Positions 22,422 to 35,500 of a stretch of DNA of 64,000 nucleotides are shown here, piece after piece. Every line of letters starts with the position of its first letter. Positions within the stretch are counted from its first letter, which is position 1. This stretch comes from Agroathelia rolfsii. Taxonomy: Eukaryota > Basidiomycota > Agaricomycetes > Amylocorticiales > Amylocorticiaceae. The notes beneath the pieces are model-generated. The model was not told the DNA's origin. It searched no databases and saw only the letters and a list, made by a program, of their open reading frames with translations. Location of the stretch: contig JABRWF010000001.1 in NCBI GenBank assembly GCA_018343915.1, forward strand, positions 4,340,001 through 4,404,000, read 5' to 3'. The translations under genes were made by a program, and so were the position numbers.

Positions 22422-25237
22422 GGTTCACAGATGTTGGACGTTCTGTCCAGAAAACAAATGACAAGGTATTATACGGCCTTGGTGGAGAAGATAGTCAAGG
22501 GCAGCTTTCTCGGAGTCTGACGTTCGTCGAGTCACTAGAAATCATGATAGCCGCGAATTGCGCGAGCGCTCTGCACCCGTTTGGGCCTTTTAGGAACGAG
22601 CACGAGGTTCTGATAACGTATCCCGAAATCGGAGAAGACCTGGGCCTTAAAAATGCTGGTATGTCTCGCAAATACAAATACCTCAAATGCATGCTACAGC
22701 AGCCCGTTCCAATTTACAAGTATGTTTGCTTCAAGTTGTGGCCAAAGGAATCTTTTCTGCCTCATGCACCAGTAGAATCTACTTTATGCCAAATAAAAAT
22801 ATTGTGGAGATTCACAGAAAAAGAAACCAGAGCTGCCAGCTGTGACTGCGGTCATCGTTGCCGTTGATATCGTTGCCATCCTATCTCTCTCGGGGTTCAG
22901 GAACCAATTGTCCCGGTCCCTCGGTTATTCCACTATGCGGCTAGCTAATTAGGAAAAAGTCGTGCAAAATATAGTCACGTGGTGGTTTTTGTCCTACAAT
23001 CAGGCACAAAGTATGATCGTGATCGGACAGCCTCAGCACATGTTTCCGAAGCCACTATCATCCCCGCTAGCCAAAACGATTGCCGTGATACACAGGTCCT
23101 TCGAGTTCTCTGCTTCAATAAGGTGTGACACTCATGACTAGAACCCAAAATCGAGCTTTTCCGGAGAACTGAAAAGCCCTAGGCACCGAGTATGCAATCT
23201 ATTCCTTGAAAATTCAGCACGTTTTTGCATGTATTCAATATGCCTAAACCGTGGGTTAATGGGTTTTAGGAGAAGCTCTGCAGCAATTGAGATGGACGCA
23301 TAATCATTCATACTCCTTTGCCATGTACTTGTGTGAGGTATTTTTGTTTTGAACAAGTCCTCTGGTAGATCACGTACATTGGATCATCCAGCAGAGACTC
23401 AGAGGTTGGTAAAAAGAAGCCTGCCAGGAGTAAGGCTTGTTCATTCCAAGTTCGCCGCGTAAATCTGATGCTGAATCTGATACGATTACAGAGATGAAAA
23501 ACATCGATGAACAATACCCTATACTATATATATACTTACGATCTACTGTCGTTAACTTGATGTTGATGTTGAAGCTGCTACCAATGCATTCATTGCCTTG
23601 AATGAGTCCAGTCTCTCCACCGTGCGTGCTATCTATGGTTCTCGCATGTATGCACTACTATTAAATTTACACTTGCAATGTCACCATCCGTCATCACTCC
23701 CTTTGTCTTATTGGCCTTCACATCCAAGTTCAACTCCTTCCTCTCACTGTCAGTAGTATTGTTTTGCCTCCGCCAGCTGTGCATTGTCCTCAGTGACCCT
23801 AAACCGTGGAGCGCTGCCAAAGCCTTTTATTTTGACGCTACTTACAATTTGGATTTCACTACGTAGTTCAATTGTTCTCCTTTAGCAATTAAACTTGCAC
23901 CAACATTGTTTACAATGGCACCTTTACCTTTGCTGATATCGTTCTACAGATGACTCTATGCTCTACCGTGAATATCCCACCTGCCTACTTTTAGCACCAC
24001 TGCCACCACGCCTTCCTCTTCATGTTCCTCTTGTTAGAATAGGCAATCCATGCCTCGATGGGAGTGACGGAGTCACAGTCACACGGAGCATGACTGTAGT
24101 ATGTAGCTACGAATTTCTGTAGTAGTTACTTCATTCGTTTGTCCGCATACCGCGTCCAAGTACAACGACAAGCGTAATTCAATCTAGCTTTGGACTTATT
24201 ACTGGCTGGCTCGCTCTTTTCTCACACCTCTCTCCGCCTACAGCAACCCATTACCGCACCTGAGTCTTCATTGTGGTGAGTATATATCTAAGTGTACGGC
24301 GCCAGTGCCTGAGATGATCATCTACGCTAAAACTTAATCACTCAAACATAAATTTATACATACGTGGTATCCTGTCAACATCAGTTTCACTAGCAACAAA
24401 TAGTGCTCTTTGCTTTTCCCACTATCAATGCTTGCAAAAGCAAGGAATACATCATCACCTCTGTTTACCACTGGGATAGTGCCCAATATGATTTTTTGCA
24501 CACCACTGTACACTGCAAAATTATGGATGCTGACATTTCTTACTTTCCCCTATATTTACGTCTGCGTATACAACATGATGCAAATATCCCTCGATCACTC
24601 GCTATTGCATTCATTTCTAACAAACCAAAGCCGTTTACGCCAGCACTCCCTAGAGTCAATGGAATCGGAATCAAGGAAGTCAGAGTCACTGAAATTGCAA
24701 GTCCGAATGAACGCATGGATCCCGCCATATTTGAAGCGATAAGTGCCAAAGTATTGTCTTGGACTCAATGGTCGTGAGTGACATTTGAAGAACAGTCGAG
24801 AGTATTGAACAGTGAAATGGATGGATACTGAAAGTACCGAAAACACTTCGATCGCTGCCTGATGTGTGTCACGGTCACCTGAGCAAAAGGACTTGTCAAC
24901 TGTGGGGGCAATTGAAATGCAACGAGCCACCTCGTCAGGAACAAAAAGAACAGGAGGAGCCCACAGGATACAGCAAGAATAGAAAAGCAAGAAATTCAAA
25001 ACCTATGATCAGTTGAAATGAACAGAAGAAACAAGATGCAAAGCGCAGATAGCGGATAGCAGCGATGCATTTGAATGAGCAAACCACAGGAAAAGACACA
25101 CTGGCAAATGGTAATTTGGATGCAATAAGAGTGACAAGGGATGTTAAATCAAAATACATTTACATTGAATGAATGCCTGTGTATTAGCTGCGGTTTGGTA
25201 CTAGATGCCTTCTCACAGAAATTGATAAAATCTGCTA
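22422..25237. other. Intergenic, about 2.8 kb, upstream of ABCC gene 1
   Basis: No supported gene. The open frames present (for example 22409-22867, 23678-23866 and 24403-24777 on plus, 24540-24749 on minus) lack recognisable domains. The minus frame at 24540-24749 contains ALIASNMAGS..SFGLAISVT, faintly like the late motif of Dal5-type MFS proteins, but nothing around it continues the match. Confidence 0.5.
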
Positions 25238-26159
25238 TAGTCAACTCCCTCTAAAAGCATGCTAATCGCTGACACCAAGACAATGTACCTTTTGAGGGAG
25301 TATGCCCTGATAGGGTTGCTAGATGTCTACTGGAAGAGTTTTGTCTGCTATGGCGGTGCAATCCCAGCCTTTACAGTCAACTCCCTCAAAAGGTATAGCT
25401 CTATCAGGGCATGATCTCTCATAAGTCATCAACTCTTGGCATCACCAAGTTGGTATGTAGGGGGAAGGAGCACAAGAAGCATAAAATTCATTTACGTCCA
25501 ACGCTCTAATAATACATCTCCATATAAGGAGATTTCCCTCTGTGTTATCAAGTCGGTAACACTATATCCTACTACATAGGGTGTGTTAGTGAAACCAGCT
25601 GTCCGATTCCTTGCTTACAAAGGCTGGCGATTGCACTGCCATAGCAAACAAAACTCTTCCAGTAGACATCTGGCAGCCCTATCAAGGCATCACCAATTTA
25701 CATACCTTTAGAGGGAGTCGACTGTATAAGCAATGAATCATACAGCTGGTTTTGTTATGATACAATCCGTGATATCGTGACATGTAATGAATCATGTGAT
25801 CTTACATTTGGAGTAACTGTACATTGTATATAGCTATATCCGTTTGACTCCGTACGACGACACTGTACAAGACAAGCGGAATTATATTCTCTATTATGTC
25901 TGTTTCTAGACTGGTCTGAGGCTCGCTTTTCATCACAGGTTTCGCCGGCACACCCTATGTAGTAGAATATAGTGTTACCGACTTAATAACACACAGAGTA
26001 TCTCCTTATATAGAGATGCATTATTAGAACGTTGGGCGTAAATGAATTTTATGCTTTTTGTGCTCCTTCCCCCTACATACCAACTTGGTGATGCCAAGAG
26101 TTGATGACTTATGAGAGATCATGCCCTGATAGAGCTATACCTTTAGAGGAAGTCGACTG
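25238..26159. mobile_element. Outer MITE (Tc1/mariner type, CAGTCAACTCCCTC ends), interrupted by an inverted copy of itself
   Basis: Outer ends are TAGTCAACTCCCTCTAAAAG at 25238 (first base changed from C) and GAGGAAGTCGACTG ending at 26159, with TA on both outer sides (25236-25237 and 26160-26161). The element is split at 25373 by the nested copy and resumes at 25727 with AAGCAATGAATCATACAGCTGG, which aligns with the reverse complement of the inner copy across its own middle. Without the insertion it is about 570 bp. About 180 bp of its centre is absent from the inner copy and is itself a repeat (see 29245-29410). No coding capacity. Confidence 0.85.
25374..25724. mobile_element. Inner MITE, 351 bp, inserted in opposite orientation
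   Basis: Starts CAGTCAACTCCCTCAAAAGG and ends CCTTTAGAGGGAGTCGACTG, with an exact TA duplication on either side (25372-25373 and 25725-25726). Its left 220 bp is the reverse complement of 25938-26159 and its right 120 bp is the reverse complement of 25238-25371. It is therefore the same family as its host element, in reverse. Confidence 0.88.
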
Positions 26160-26161
26160 TA

Positions 26162-27289
26162 GTGTGCGCGTTGTGAGAACCGCGTCGGAGGGACGACAAG
26201 GAGCGGGAGAGGAGAACGAGGGAAACCACGAAATAACTCGGAGTTGTGCACAGATCACACGGAGATACGAAGGCCCGGAGGCGGATCACTAGTGGAGATA
26301 AGAACGAAAAAGAGGATGTAAATGTAACGGATGTGACCGATAACACAGAATGAACTGGCTGAATAGTCATGGAACAATCTGGCCGAGCTGGGTAACATGT
26401 TCCAGAAACAGGGGTTGTTAGGACCTTTGTAAGCTAGGCAAAATGGGATGGATAGTCCAACCGTTTGTGCGTGGTGCAATTCCCGCACGTTCCATTTTGG
26501 CCTGGGCATTACAGAGGAATGACGACAAATGGCTCCGCCATTTGCGGAACAAACCTGTGTGGCGATCATGGCACACATGTAAACATACAAACTTTCAAAG
26601 TTCGAAGGGAAGACCCGTAGTCATTTCCTATCTTTCCCTACCCCTCTCACTCACATAGCAATTTTACATCTTCTGTTGCACCCCGTCGCAGGGCATTCGA
26701 ACCCTTATCGCACCAAGAACTACATCACACCCACACTATTCTTACGCTCACTCATCATGTATATTGAATTTATACACCGTAGAAGTGACAACATAGGCCT
26801 TAAATCAGGCCTGACACTGCCGCTATAAATAAATGGATTCCTGAATGAAGGGGACTTTCCAGCTCCGATGGCCCTGTTCTGTCTATCTGTCTGCTGTCGA
26901 GCTCTCAAAATCCGTACGTCTGTACGCGGCGTACAGATTCTCAGGCTATTGGATGATGTTGCTTACAGCTGCAGCCGCTTATGATGACATTTGCGAGCTG
27001 GCATAGTTAAACTTTTTCGTTTTTGATGGTTGCTCGTCACTATGCATCACTGGCAGGGTCGCCACGTACTCTAGTGCAGTGATACGGCTGCAATTATCTG
27101 CTAGCTTGATATTAGGCCGTGGCAATCGGAATGCCCTAGAATCTCACAGTACATGTACCGAGTTCATCTCAGGCTCAGGCTAGGAACTAGAAGTGTTACG
27201 ATGCTGAGATTAATGAATACCCGCCATTAGTTTTCATTGGCATGTCATGCATTACTTTGACCCTTTACATTACTTGTCCTCTCTCATTC
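26162..27289. other. Intergenic, about 1.1 kb, upstream of the first DUF6533 gene
   Basis: No gene supported. It holds short dyads such as CGTACGTCTGTACGCGGCGTACAG near 26913-26936, and an isolated GGGTTCGAATGCCCT (minus strand, near 26690-26705) that resembles a tRNA T-arm, but no acceptor, D or anticodon arm can be built around it. Confidence 0.45.
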
Positions 27290-29043
27290 ATGTTCTCTTC
27301 TAGTACTGACACAAACATCACAGCGTTGAAAGCGTAAGTGCAATTAACTCACCTCAAGTCCTTACAATGACACATCTCATACCTCCAGGGAGATCATTCG
27401 TGCCGTTTATGTCGCTTCCATTGGTATGTATCACATTTGGCTACTGCAAAGCATAACTGAATTTTCCCGACAAATTATTATAGTGATAGTTTCTTATGAC
27501 CACTTCCTCACTATTAGCCTTGAGATTCGTTTGATGTGGCGCCGACCATTCCACATGGCCACCGTTGCCTGGCTCATAAATCGTTACCTATCTTTGATTG
27601 CCAGTGCTGTTCGATTTGTTGTTATCTTTGGATCTTTGTCATCCCAAGTATTTTGTTTATTTATCATATTCTACCATAAGAGGCAAAGCAAATATCTAAC
27701 ATTGGCACTCGTAGGGGTAATGACTATTCGGCATGGATATAAGCCTAGTTTCAAATCAGACTATTTCAGATGTCGTATAATTGCCATTTTCTACAATTTA
27801 TCCATGATGGTGGCCCAGATACTCATGTGGGGTGGGTCAAGTAATGCTCTATTAAAGACATCAGTGTTAGTTATGTTATTAATTTGTCCCCTTGTTTTTC
27901 AAAAGGCCTACAGCTCTGGCGCGTTTCAGCTCTATATGAACATAACAGGAAATTCCTGTATATAACCATTCCTATTTTGTTTTACGTAGCAGGAATTTCT
28001 TCTGTAAGTCTATTTTAGATTCCTAATCCTGGTATTTCATGACATTTAATCTGTTGGGATACCAGTGGATGGTTATAGCTAATCTCAGTGCGCCAGCTGT
28101 GTACCACTATGGCTGCATGGCACAATATACAGGTATACCGTACGTCAACTTTAGCCTTCATAGTATAATCTTATTTCCTGTATCTAAGTCTTTCTTGATT
28201 TTTTTCAAATGGTATTTTGAAGCTGTAGCTGACGTCATGAAATTTAGGATGGCTGGTAAATGCACTCAATCATTTCAGTCCTGTGATAAATTGATACTAT
28301 ATCGACTCATCAATTTCAACAGGTGTCAATACCTCCTTAATAAATCAACTTCTCTGGGAGCTACTTATCATCTCCCTGATTGGTGTCAAGACGTGGAAAA
28401 CAGTACATACCGCACAAAACATGTACGGGAGGCCATTTCTAAGTACTATTTTACTTCGAGACGGTATGTGTTTTTTTTTTATCGTGAGATTATTACTGGT
28501 GCAAATGTGACTTAATCCGCGGAAATAATAGGTTTCATCTACTTTTTGTTGGTTTTTCTATCTTAAATCTTACATTTAAGTCTAAAAATGTAATCATCTA
28601 TACAGGGCAATGTTAGCGCTTTGTCTAGCTAATATTGCAACCTTTGTTGTAAGCGACTTTTTTAGATTTAACTTCTCTTGTCCTTATTGTTATACATCCT
28701 CCCTAGATAAAAATGGTATGACATCATTTAATTTCATAGACCTCATTTCCCTCATCTCCAGGTTTGATAAGCATTACATAGCCCCAGGTTCTCTTTCATG
28801 GCTCTCGACATGGTATGTAACTGCTTTTTCCCCCCTTGCCTTACGTTCTCAAGCAAAAAATCTGATATCCACTCGGCATCACCTGATAGTGTGTCAATTG
28901 CTATGACATCACGCCTTATACTCAGTCTCAGGGAGAATATGAGTGCTTCAATTGTCAGCAATAGTGATGAACACGCCACAGTCGACATCACCATGTCCAA
29001 CATCGTTCTTCATCAGCTAGAAATGCTAGATCGGAGTCCGTAG
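27290..29043 (+). CDS. DUF6533-domain seven-helix membrane protein, copy 1
   Basis: A fungal integral membrane protein family of unknown function. Start ATG 27290: MFSSSTDTNITALK, then introns of about 58 and 57 nt, joining to EIIRAVYVASIVIVSYDHFL and TISLEIRLMWRRPFHMATV. This is the DUF6533 signature (Y-D-x-(F/L)-L-T...E...W-R-R). It is followed by INRYLSL. A later helix region reads LQLWRVSALYEHNRKFLYI, the family's L-R-x-x-A-L-Y-x-x-(N/S)-(R/K) motif. The last membrane part includes AMLALCLANIATFVV, and the C-terminus reads MTSRLILSLREN...HQLEMLDRSP. Several middle exon boundaries (27950-28780) could not be fixed. It is transcribed away from ABCC gene 1 and towards ABCC gene 2. Its function is unknown; a sensor or receptor role would be a guess. 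Confidence 0.7.
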
Positions 29044-29244
29044 TTTTTTTTCTATTAGTGGGTGGAAGTCCTCTTGTCCACCAGAAAAAGTTGATAATTA
29101 ACTGGCTGACAAACTATTCTAGGCCTGCTGTAGGCTGTCCGGGTAAAAATAGTTTTTGCTTTGCGACTCAAATGGAAGTTAGTGATTTAGAAGACATATA
29201 CAAATATTAATGTATTAAAATGTTGAAAGGGGGTCGGTTGCAGC

Positions 29245-29410
29245 TAACAGTAGACAACACAAATACAAATTCCGTTTGCCATAGTATGCGGTGGTACGCA
29301 GTCAAACGGATAGATATACGAAAATTTACATCTGCTGGATAGAACACAATCTAGTCACGTGATCAGACTTATCCGTTGCATCGAGCGCACGGATTGCAAC
29401 TCCAACATGA
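29245..29410 (-). repeat. Dispersed repeat, second copy inside the outer MITE at about 25756-25905
   Basis: The reverse complement of this interval aligns with the centre of the outer MITE: a shared CAATCCGTG block, ATCACGTGA/ATCATGTGA, then TATCCGTTTGACT.CGTAC.AC..CA and CAA(A/G)CGGAATT. The core at 29272-29309 is a CCGTTTG...CAAACGG dyad, matched by 25840-25879. It lies between the 3' ends of the first DUF6533 gene and ABCC gene 2. Element boundaries are unclear. Confidence 0.6.
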
Positions 29411-29578
29411 TGCATGTATGGCTGGTTGGCGTTGCTCTAGTATAATACTATAACCCCATTTCCTATTTCAAATTCACAGTGTGGTAAAGGGTTTTTATCT
29501 CAAAACAGCAACTTACTAGAAATACAAAATACATAATCTAAAGGTAATACGAAGGCTGAGCTAACACCGCCTAGACCA

Positions 29579-32500
29579 TCATTTGCGAGAGTCAAAAGCC
29601 TTGTTTTTCGCAACAGCATACAACGCTTCCTTGTCTCCACTTTCGTCTACCAAAGAGCGGAATATTCCGTTTTCCTTCTTCAGTAGCTCGTATGGAGCGT
29701 CGAACTCGGCCTGGAACCAATTTTTGAGGAACTGAAATGATGATTTCGATATTAGAGTATCACTTACAATACGTCCAGCATCCAAGACCATCTGCAAAGG
29801 AAAATTCCGTGTCAATAATAACATCAATTTCGTGGTAGGCAAGTGCACTGACGATTTTATCGGCATCCATGATAGTTTGAAGCCGATGAGCAATGGTCAG
29901 AACGGTTACATCTTTGCTCAGTTCGTTTCTCAGAGATGTCTGGATAACTGAATCCGTCTTATAATCTAGGAGTTCCGGATTAGAAGGACGATCATTCCCC
30001 ATCAGTTTGTCCGTAAAGTTTCTTACCGATGGCAGACGTTGCTGAAATAAATATGTATAAATATATGCACTGGCTCGAATAAAAAGCAACTTACCTTCAT
30101 CGAGGATCAAGAGTTTACTTTCCCGAACCATCGCGCGAGCAAGAGCAATAATCTGTCGCTGACCCACAGATAAGTTGCTGCCACCTCGAGCAATGGCACT
30201 GTCGAGCGTCAGTCTATTCTCGTCATCATCATTTTGGATGGAATAAAGCCCAGCAGATCTGAGTACGGAGTTCAACGTGGCGTCTTCATAATCATCGAAG
30301 GGGTCTAGGTTCTGTCTCAGAGTGCCACTCAGGAGTTCGGGCTGTTTATAATGGACGGAGGATAAGCGAATGATAAAATCAGGCGATAAGACAATGCCTT
30401 ACCATTTGGGGGATGATCGTTATGTTAGAACGGAGTACGTCCAAATTGAGGGACGAAATTGGAATGCCGTCGTAATAAACATTGCCTTCCGTAATGATGC
30501 AACGTAACAGAGAAAGTGTCAAAGAACTCTAAAAAAAAAAAGATGGATGTGAGCCTGGCATGCGCTTGATGTCTCTGTATGCTATTACTAACTTTTCCGC
30601 TTCCAGTACGACCAACTACAGATACAATATATGAAATTTCCATCCCAGAAAGCATTGAAGCTACTTACCAATGCCAACACGCTCTCCGGATTTGATATGG
30701 AATGATATTTTATGGAGTACATGAGGTCCATCCTAAAGATTAATCAGAAGGAAAACAAGGTATATCTACGAGGTATTCACTTACTACTGAGTAGCGAGCG
30801 GACAGCTTCTCAACACGAAGTTCACCACTGGAGGGCCAATGCGCTGGAGGGGTACCTCCTTCAAATGGCTGCGCTTCCTGCTCTATCTTGGTGTACTCCT
30901 GAATACGCTCCAAGCTGTGTGGAAACGTTAACAAAAATTTACTCTTATATTTCAGCGAAAGACCTAATACCTGTTGCCTAAGGCAGAGAAAATGTTAAGA
31001 GAAGACGTTGAATGATGTGACAAAGAAACACACACCTTGAACTTCAAACTGGTTATAGGTCTTAACGAGGAATAGCACGAATGAACCGAAGGCGATTGCC
31101 ATGTTAAGAGAAAAGCCCGAGTCACTCGCGTTGACTCCAGATCGACCGTAAACGAAGTACGCAGCTGGTACGACTCTGAGTATCTATGAACGTCCTCCAT
31201 AAGACAGATATGCTTACCAAGCACCGCCGCGAACAGACCACCTAGGGCATCCACACGCACACCAATCCATCTGAAAACATTTATAAGCATTTAAATTATA
31301 TGACTATAAGAGGTTATTCTTACCTGTTCAAGTTGAAATTTACTCTAGCAGCCTGACTGTATTTGTCAATATGAGCGATAGACTTTTGTTTGAAAACGTC
31401 CTGGGCGCCATATGCACGGATGGAAGCTAGCAAAAAAAAACAATCAAAAATCAAACAAACATAGGCAACTTTCCTCGGCTGAGACGTACTAATGCCTTCG
31501 ATTGAGGCGCCGAAATGTGACATCACTGGTGCCTTGGCTTTGCTCATCTCTCGCTTCACCGATAACTGTGCGCGAGTGTGAGCTCAGGAATTGATATAAA
31601 AGACAAAAAATCGATAACACACCTGAGCTCTGATATAGACTTGCCCAAGAATACCACCGACGGCCAAGATAAAAACGCCAAGGAGACCGAAAATGGGCGT
31701 CCATAGGATAATGGCGACGAAGCGAACGATAATTAGGACGATAAGCTCGATCAACCAAGCCAAATTTTGGGGAATAGTAGAATCAACTGTAAGACGTCAG
31801 AAAGATGTACGATGGAACTACTTTGAAAAAAAAAAGTATTTACGACTAGAAATATCCTTCGTGCATCTTGTGAGGATACGTGCAGTCGGTGTTTTATCTA
31901 ACCATCTAAGGGTGGTGCACAAAATCGAATCCATGAGACGGCGATGGAGAGACCTCGATGCCTTCAGAGCACTAAAGGTCAAGAAAGCCTGGGCTATAAA
32001 GAATATAATGAGCATCGCCGCCACGAGGAGCGTGTATCCACCCATGTAGCTATTACAAGGCATGTCAATCCAAAAGCCGAGATATGATGGAGAGAATGTG
32101 ACTGACAATGGTACATTGATTTCATTTGCAGGCCGTTCCGTGTACTGTGTAGCCCAGTATCCTGTTTGTTGTTAAGAAAAACTTTGTATGCAAAAAGAAC
32201 GTGATGCAAATGCAAATACCAAGGAACCAAGGCTGCACAACTTCAACAGTACACTCCAAGAATGTCGCACCAAGGAATGGCACCCAGAACCAAAACCCGC
32301 CCAGAGCGCTGAAATACATTTTCACTAAAGAAAAGCAATGGAGGTCAATACTCGCCCATATCAGATTGTTAAAGTAATCATCTTACTGGAACTCCAGCTG
32401 AGATGTCCAACAGCCACTTCCTCTTCGACGATTAGCTTCCCGTTCGATTTCTTCTCTGGTGTCTCGGCATCTACAACTTCGTCTGCCTTCTCCTCGGCCT

Positions 32501-35500
32501 CTTGTTCGCGGGCGATCTTGAGCTCCAGCTTGTGATTCTTAGCCAAGGCGTCAGAAATCGTGCCCTGGCTGAGGATTTGGCCATCGGAGCTCAAGGAGAC
32601 GACGAAGTCGGCAATGGGGCTGGCCATAGCCACATTGTGGGTCTATTGTATAATTAGATGTGCCATTCTTGCCGAAATGTGTCGATCGCATCTGGATACG
32701 TACCACAAGTAACACTGTACGTCCCTTCACTAAATCGCCTCTGAAGCATTTGTCTACGATCCACTTTGCGGTGTGGACATCCAAAGCTGCGAGAACCTGT
32801 TGGTGCGCTGAGTAAAACGCGCTACAACACTGTAGGTAATCGACATACGTCATCCAAGAGAAGGATCTCGGCAGAGGAGTAAATTGCGCGGGCAAGTGTG
32901 AGACGAGCCTAATTAAAACTGTTAATCTAGATCTTCGGGAAATAATTCAACTAGTTGAATTGTACCTTCTGGCCACCGCTGTTGTTGGAATGAATATGAT
33001 TTGCTCAATCGATTATTTGGAAGTATGAGGAGACTGGACTTTACCTAAGCGTCAAACCTTTTTCTCCCACTTCTGTCTCATCACCGGCTTCGAACAGGGA
33101 GAGATCACGCTCCAAACAACATTGATGAATTACTAAAGATGGCAATTCAGCCTTATTTTTTTTCATTAATAAGAAATATAAGACCATACCTTTTGCATAA
33201 CGTTCTTCGTCGAAAGGTGCGCCGAAAAGGATGTTTTCCTACATGGTTCATCGTTATTGAATATATATCTCTGTGCATTAGACCATTAGTATACCTTGAT
33301 CGTCTCATTCATGACCCAGGACTCCTGAGCGGCATAGGCCACACCCTTGTCCCGCGGCAAATTGAACCACGAGTCAACACCGGATGGAACGAAGTGCATT
33401 TCGCCTGAATGGGGCCACAGTCACAGTCAGCTCCAGCGCCATAGTCATACAACTCGCAGCCTTTACCAAGGAGAGCCATCAATAACGACGTCTTGCCGCA
33501 TCCGGTCGAGCCGACAATCAAATTTATCTTGCCGCGCTTGAACAGCAGCTCGTCCTCAATCCGCAGGCGGAAGCGACGACGCGAGGGCGTCAGCGTTCCG
33601 TCTTCCGCGTCGGCATTCGACCATGTGAAGGCGGCTGCGCGGAATCCAATTTCGGATGACGCACCGTCATCGTCTTGGCCGACATAGACGCTCTCGTCAG
33701 ATTCGGGGTCGTATACATCCAACAGCTCGGTCTAGCAGTATCACGGTTATAAGCAAAAAAAAAAAAATCATTCCAATGAAAGGTGATGTCTTCCAAATAC
33801 CTTGTTCAAGAAGTCTGCAATACGGTCCAGGGATACCTTGCCACGGATGACGACAGGAACGAGTCGGAATGTCGTCATAACCTGCCAGCGCAAGTGGTCG
33901 AAGACTGGGATAACTCATAAGTCAAGGAAAGAAAAAGGAGCGAGTAGCCTACGTGAAAGGGAAGGGAATACAGTTGCAGCTAAAGGCAGTTATATCAGCA
34001 TCCTGGGTGTCGACTGTATATGAAGTGGTATATACCATCAAGTGTTTTCCCCATGACCAGGGTCTAAAAACATATCAGGGTAAGCACGTCTGTGAAAGCC
34101 TGGTATAAGCACGCATGCAAAACTCACGTAGGTACCATACGTGACCATCATGGTGATTGCCGGGATAATCATGCTAATACAGGTCATTGGTGAGCAAATA
34201 ACAAATAAAACCATAAAAAGCATACTTGATATTCTCAGTGAATAGCGTGAAGATCTTGGCTTTCCATACCCATGCCAACTCATCCTCCCGCTTTTTGTCG
34301 ATCTTGTCAGACATGGTGCGCTCCCAGCCAAAGAGTTTGATCATCCTGACGACACCCAAAGCTAAGAAAGAGAAATAATGCATATATGAGTACGCTGCAA
34401 ACATTGGTTGAGAATGAAATAGACATACTTTCCGTGACGAGGCTGACTCTGCTATCACTCTGACATGAAATAATCAGCCTTCCAAAAGAACGTTCGCATA
34501 GATGGATATTCGTCATACCTTCTTGGTAACGTTAATAGTCACGCCTTGAAGCCTATTTGCAAGGAAGATGGGAATGGGGAGAAGAACAATCATAGAACCC
34601 AAACCCGCGAGAGCGCTAAAAAAAAAATCATAAACAGCCTTTTAACTATCACTCATCCCAGAAACACCAGGGAGTCAAGTACCTCCATCCCAGTATCTGA
34701 TACAGGTAAATGATAATGGTGATAATCAAGACCGGCCCATCAAAGATCAACTGCATAAAGTCAGCGCCTTCTAAAATGTTCTCCAAATCGGTCGAGATGA
34801 GGTTGTTCATCTTTCCAATAAGATTCTCCGCCTCAGATTCCTGTGCCTGCGGAGCAACATCGGCAACCTTGACTGAGCTTGTGGACGATACAAGCGTGGT
34901 TTCCTCTCCCTCCATAGCAGCTTCACCTTCGCTATTGCCGGCAACAGTGACACTTTGATTGATGACAGAGGACGCCGAAGAGCCTGCTTGAGACGTCGCG
35001 TTACTGTTGTTTGAACCTGTAGCGGCAACGAGCCTGATTCTGAGCGCGTGTTCGAGCACCATCTGGGTCAGAAGAGCCTCCATCGAGATGCCGGTCTTGC
35101 TATAATATAATAAATACAGCTGCGTGAGGATACTGGCCGCGAACGGCGCCACGAACAAAGACCCAACCCAGACCCAGGGACGCACGACAGCACCTTCGTC
35201 ACCGCCCTCGATATACTGAAGCACCTTCGACATGCCGAATGGGGAAAGAAGAAGGGTACATATATGCAGAGCGAGGACGAGGGTAATGATGAGGAAGTTG
35301 CGGCGGAATGTATAGATGAGTCCGAGAAGCAGGCGCGTTCTTGGGTTTTTTATTTTCGAGAGCGGCGACTCGGATGCCGCGGGATGGAGACTGTCGATTT
35401 TCGGGAAGGTCTTTGCGACGAGATGCGCGCCACTCATGGTGTCTGGCAGCGGAGGCAACTCGGAGAACGGCAGGTGTTCGACTTTGTTTGCCTTGAGAAT

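Noticed and set aside
24403..24999. Overlapping frames of 110-134 codons on both strands, one with a faint MFS-like motif
   Set aside because: Neither strand extends the similarity into neighbouring sequence, and the motif is short; too weak to call a gene or a relic.
25238..26161. Interlocked inverted repeats read as a pseudoknot-like DNA or RNA structure
   Set aside because: The TA duplications and alignment across the inner element show a simple nested insertion of two oppositely oriented MITE copies.
26670..26740. T-arm-like GGGTTCGAATGCCCT, possible tRNA
   Set aside because: No acceptor stem, D-arm or anticodon arm can be paired around it, so a tRNA gene is not supported.
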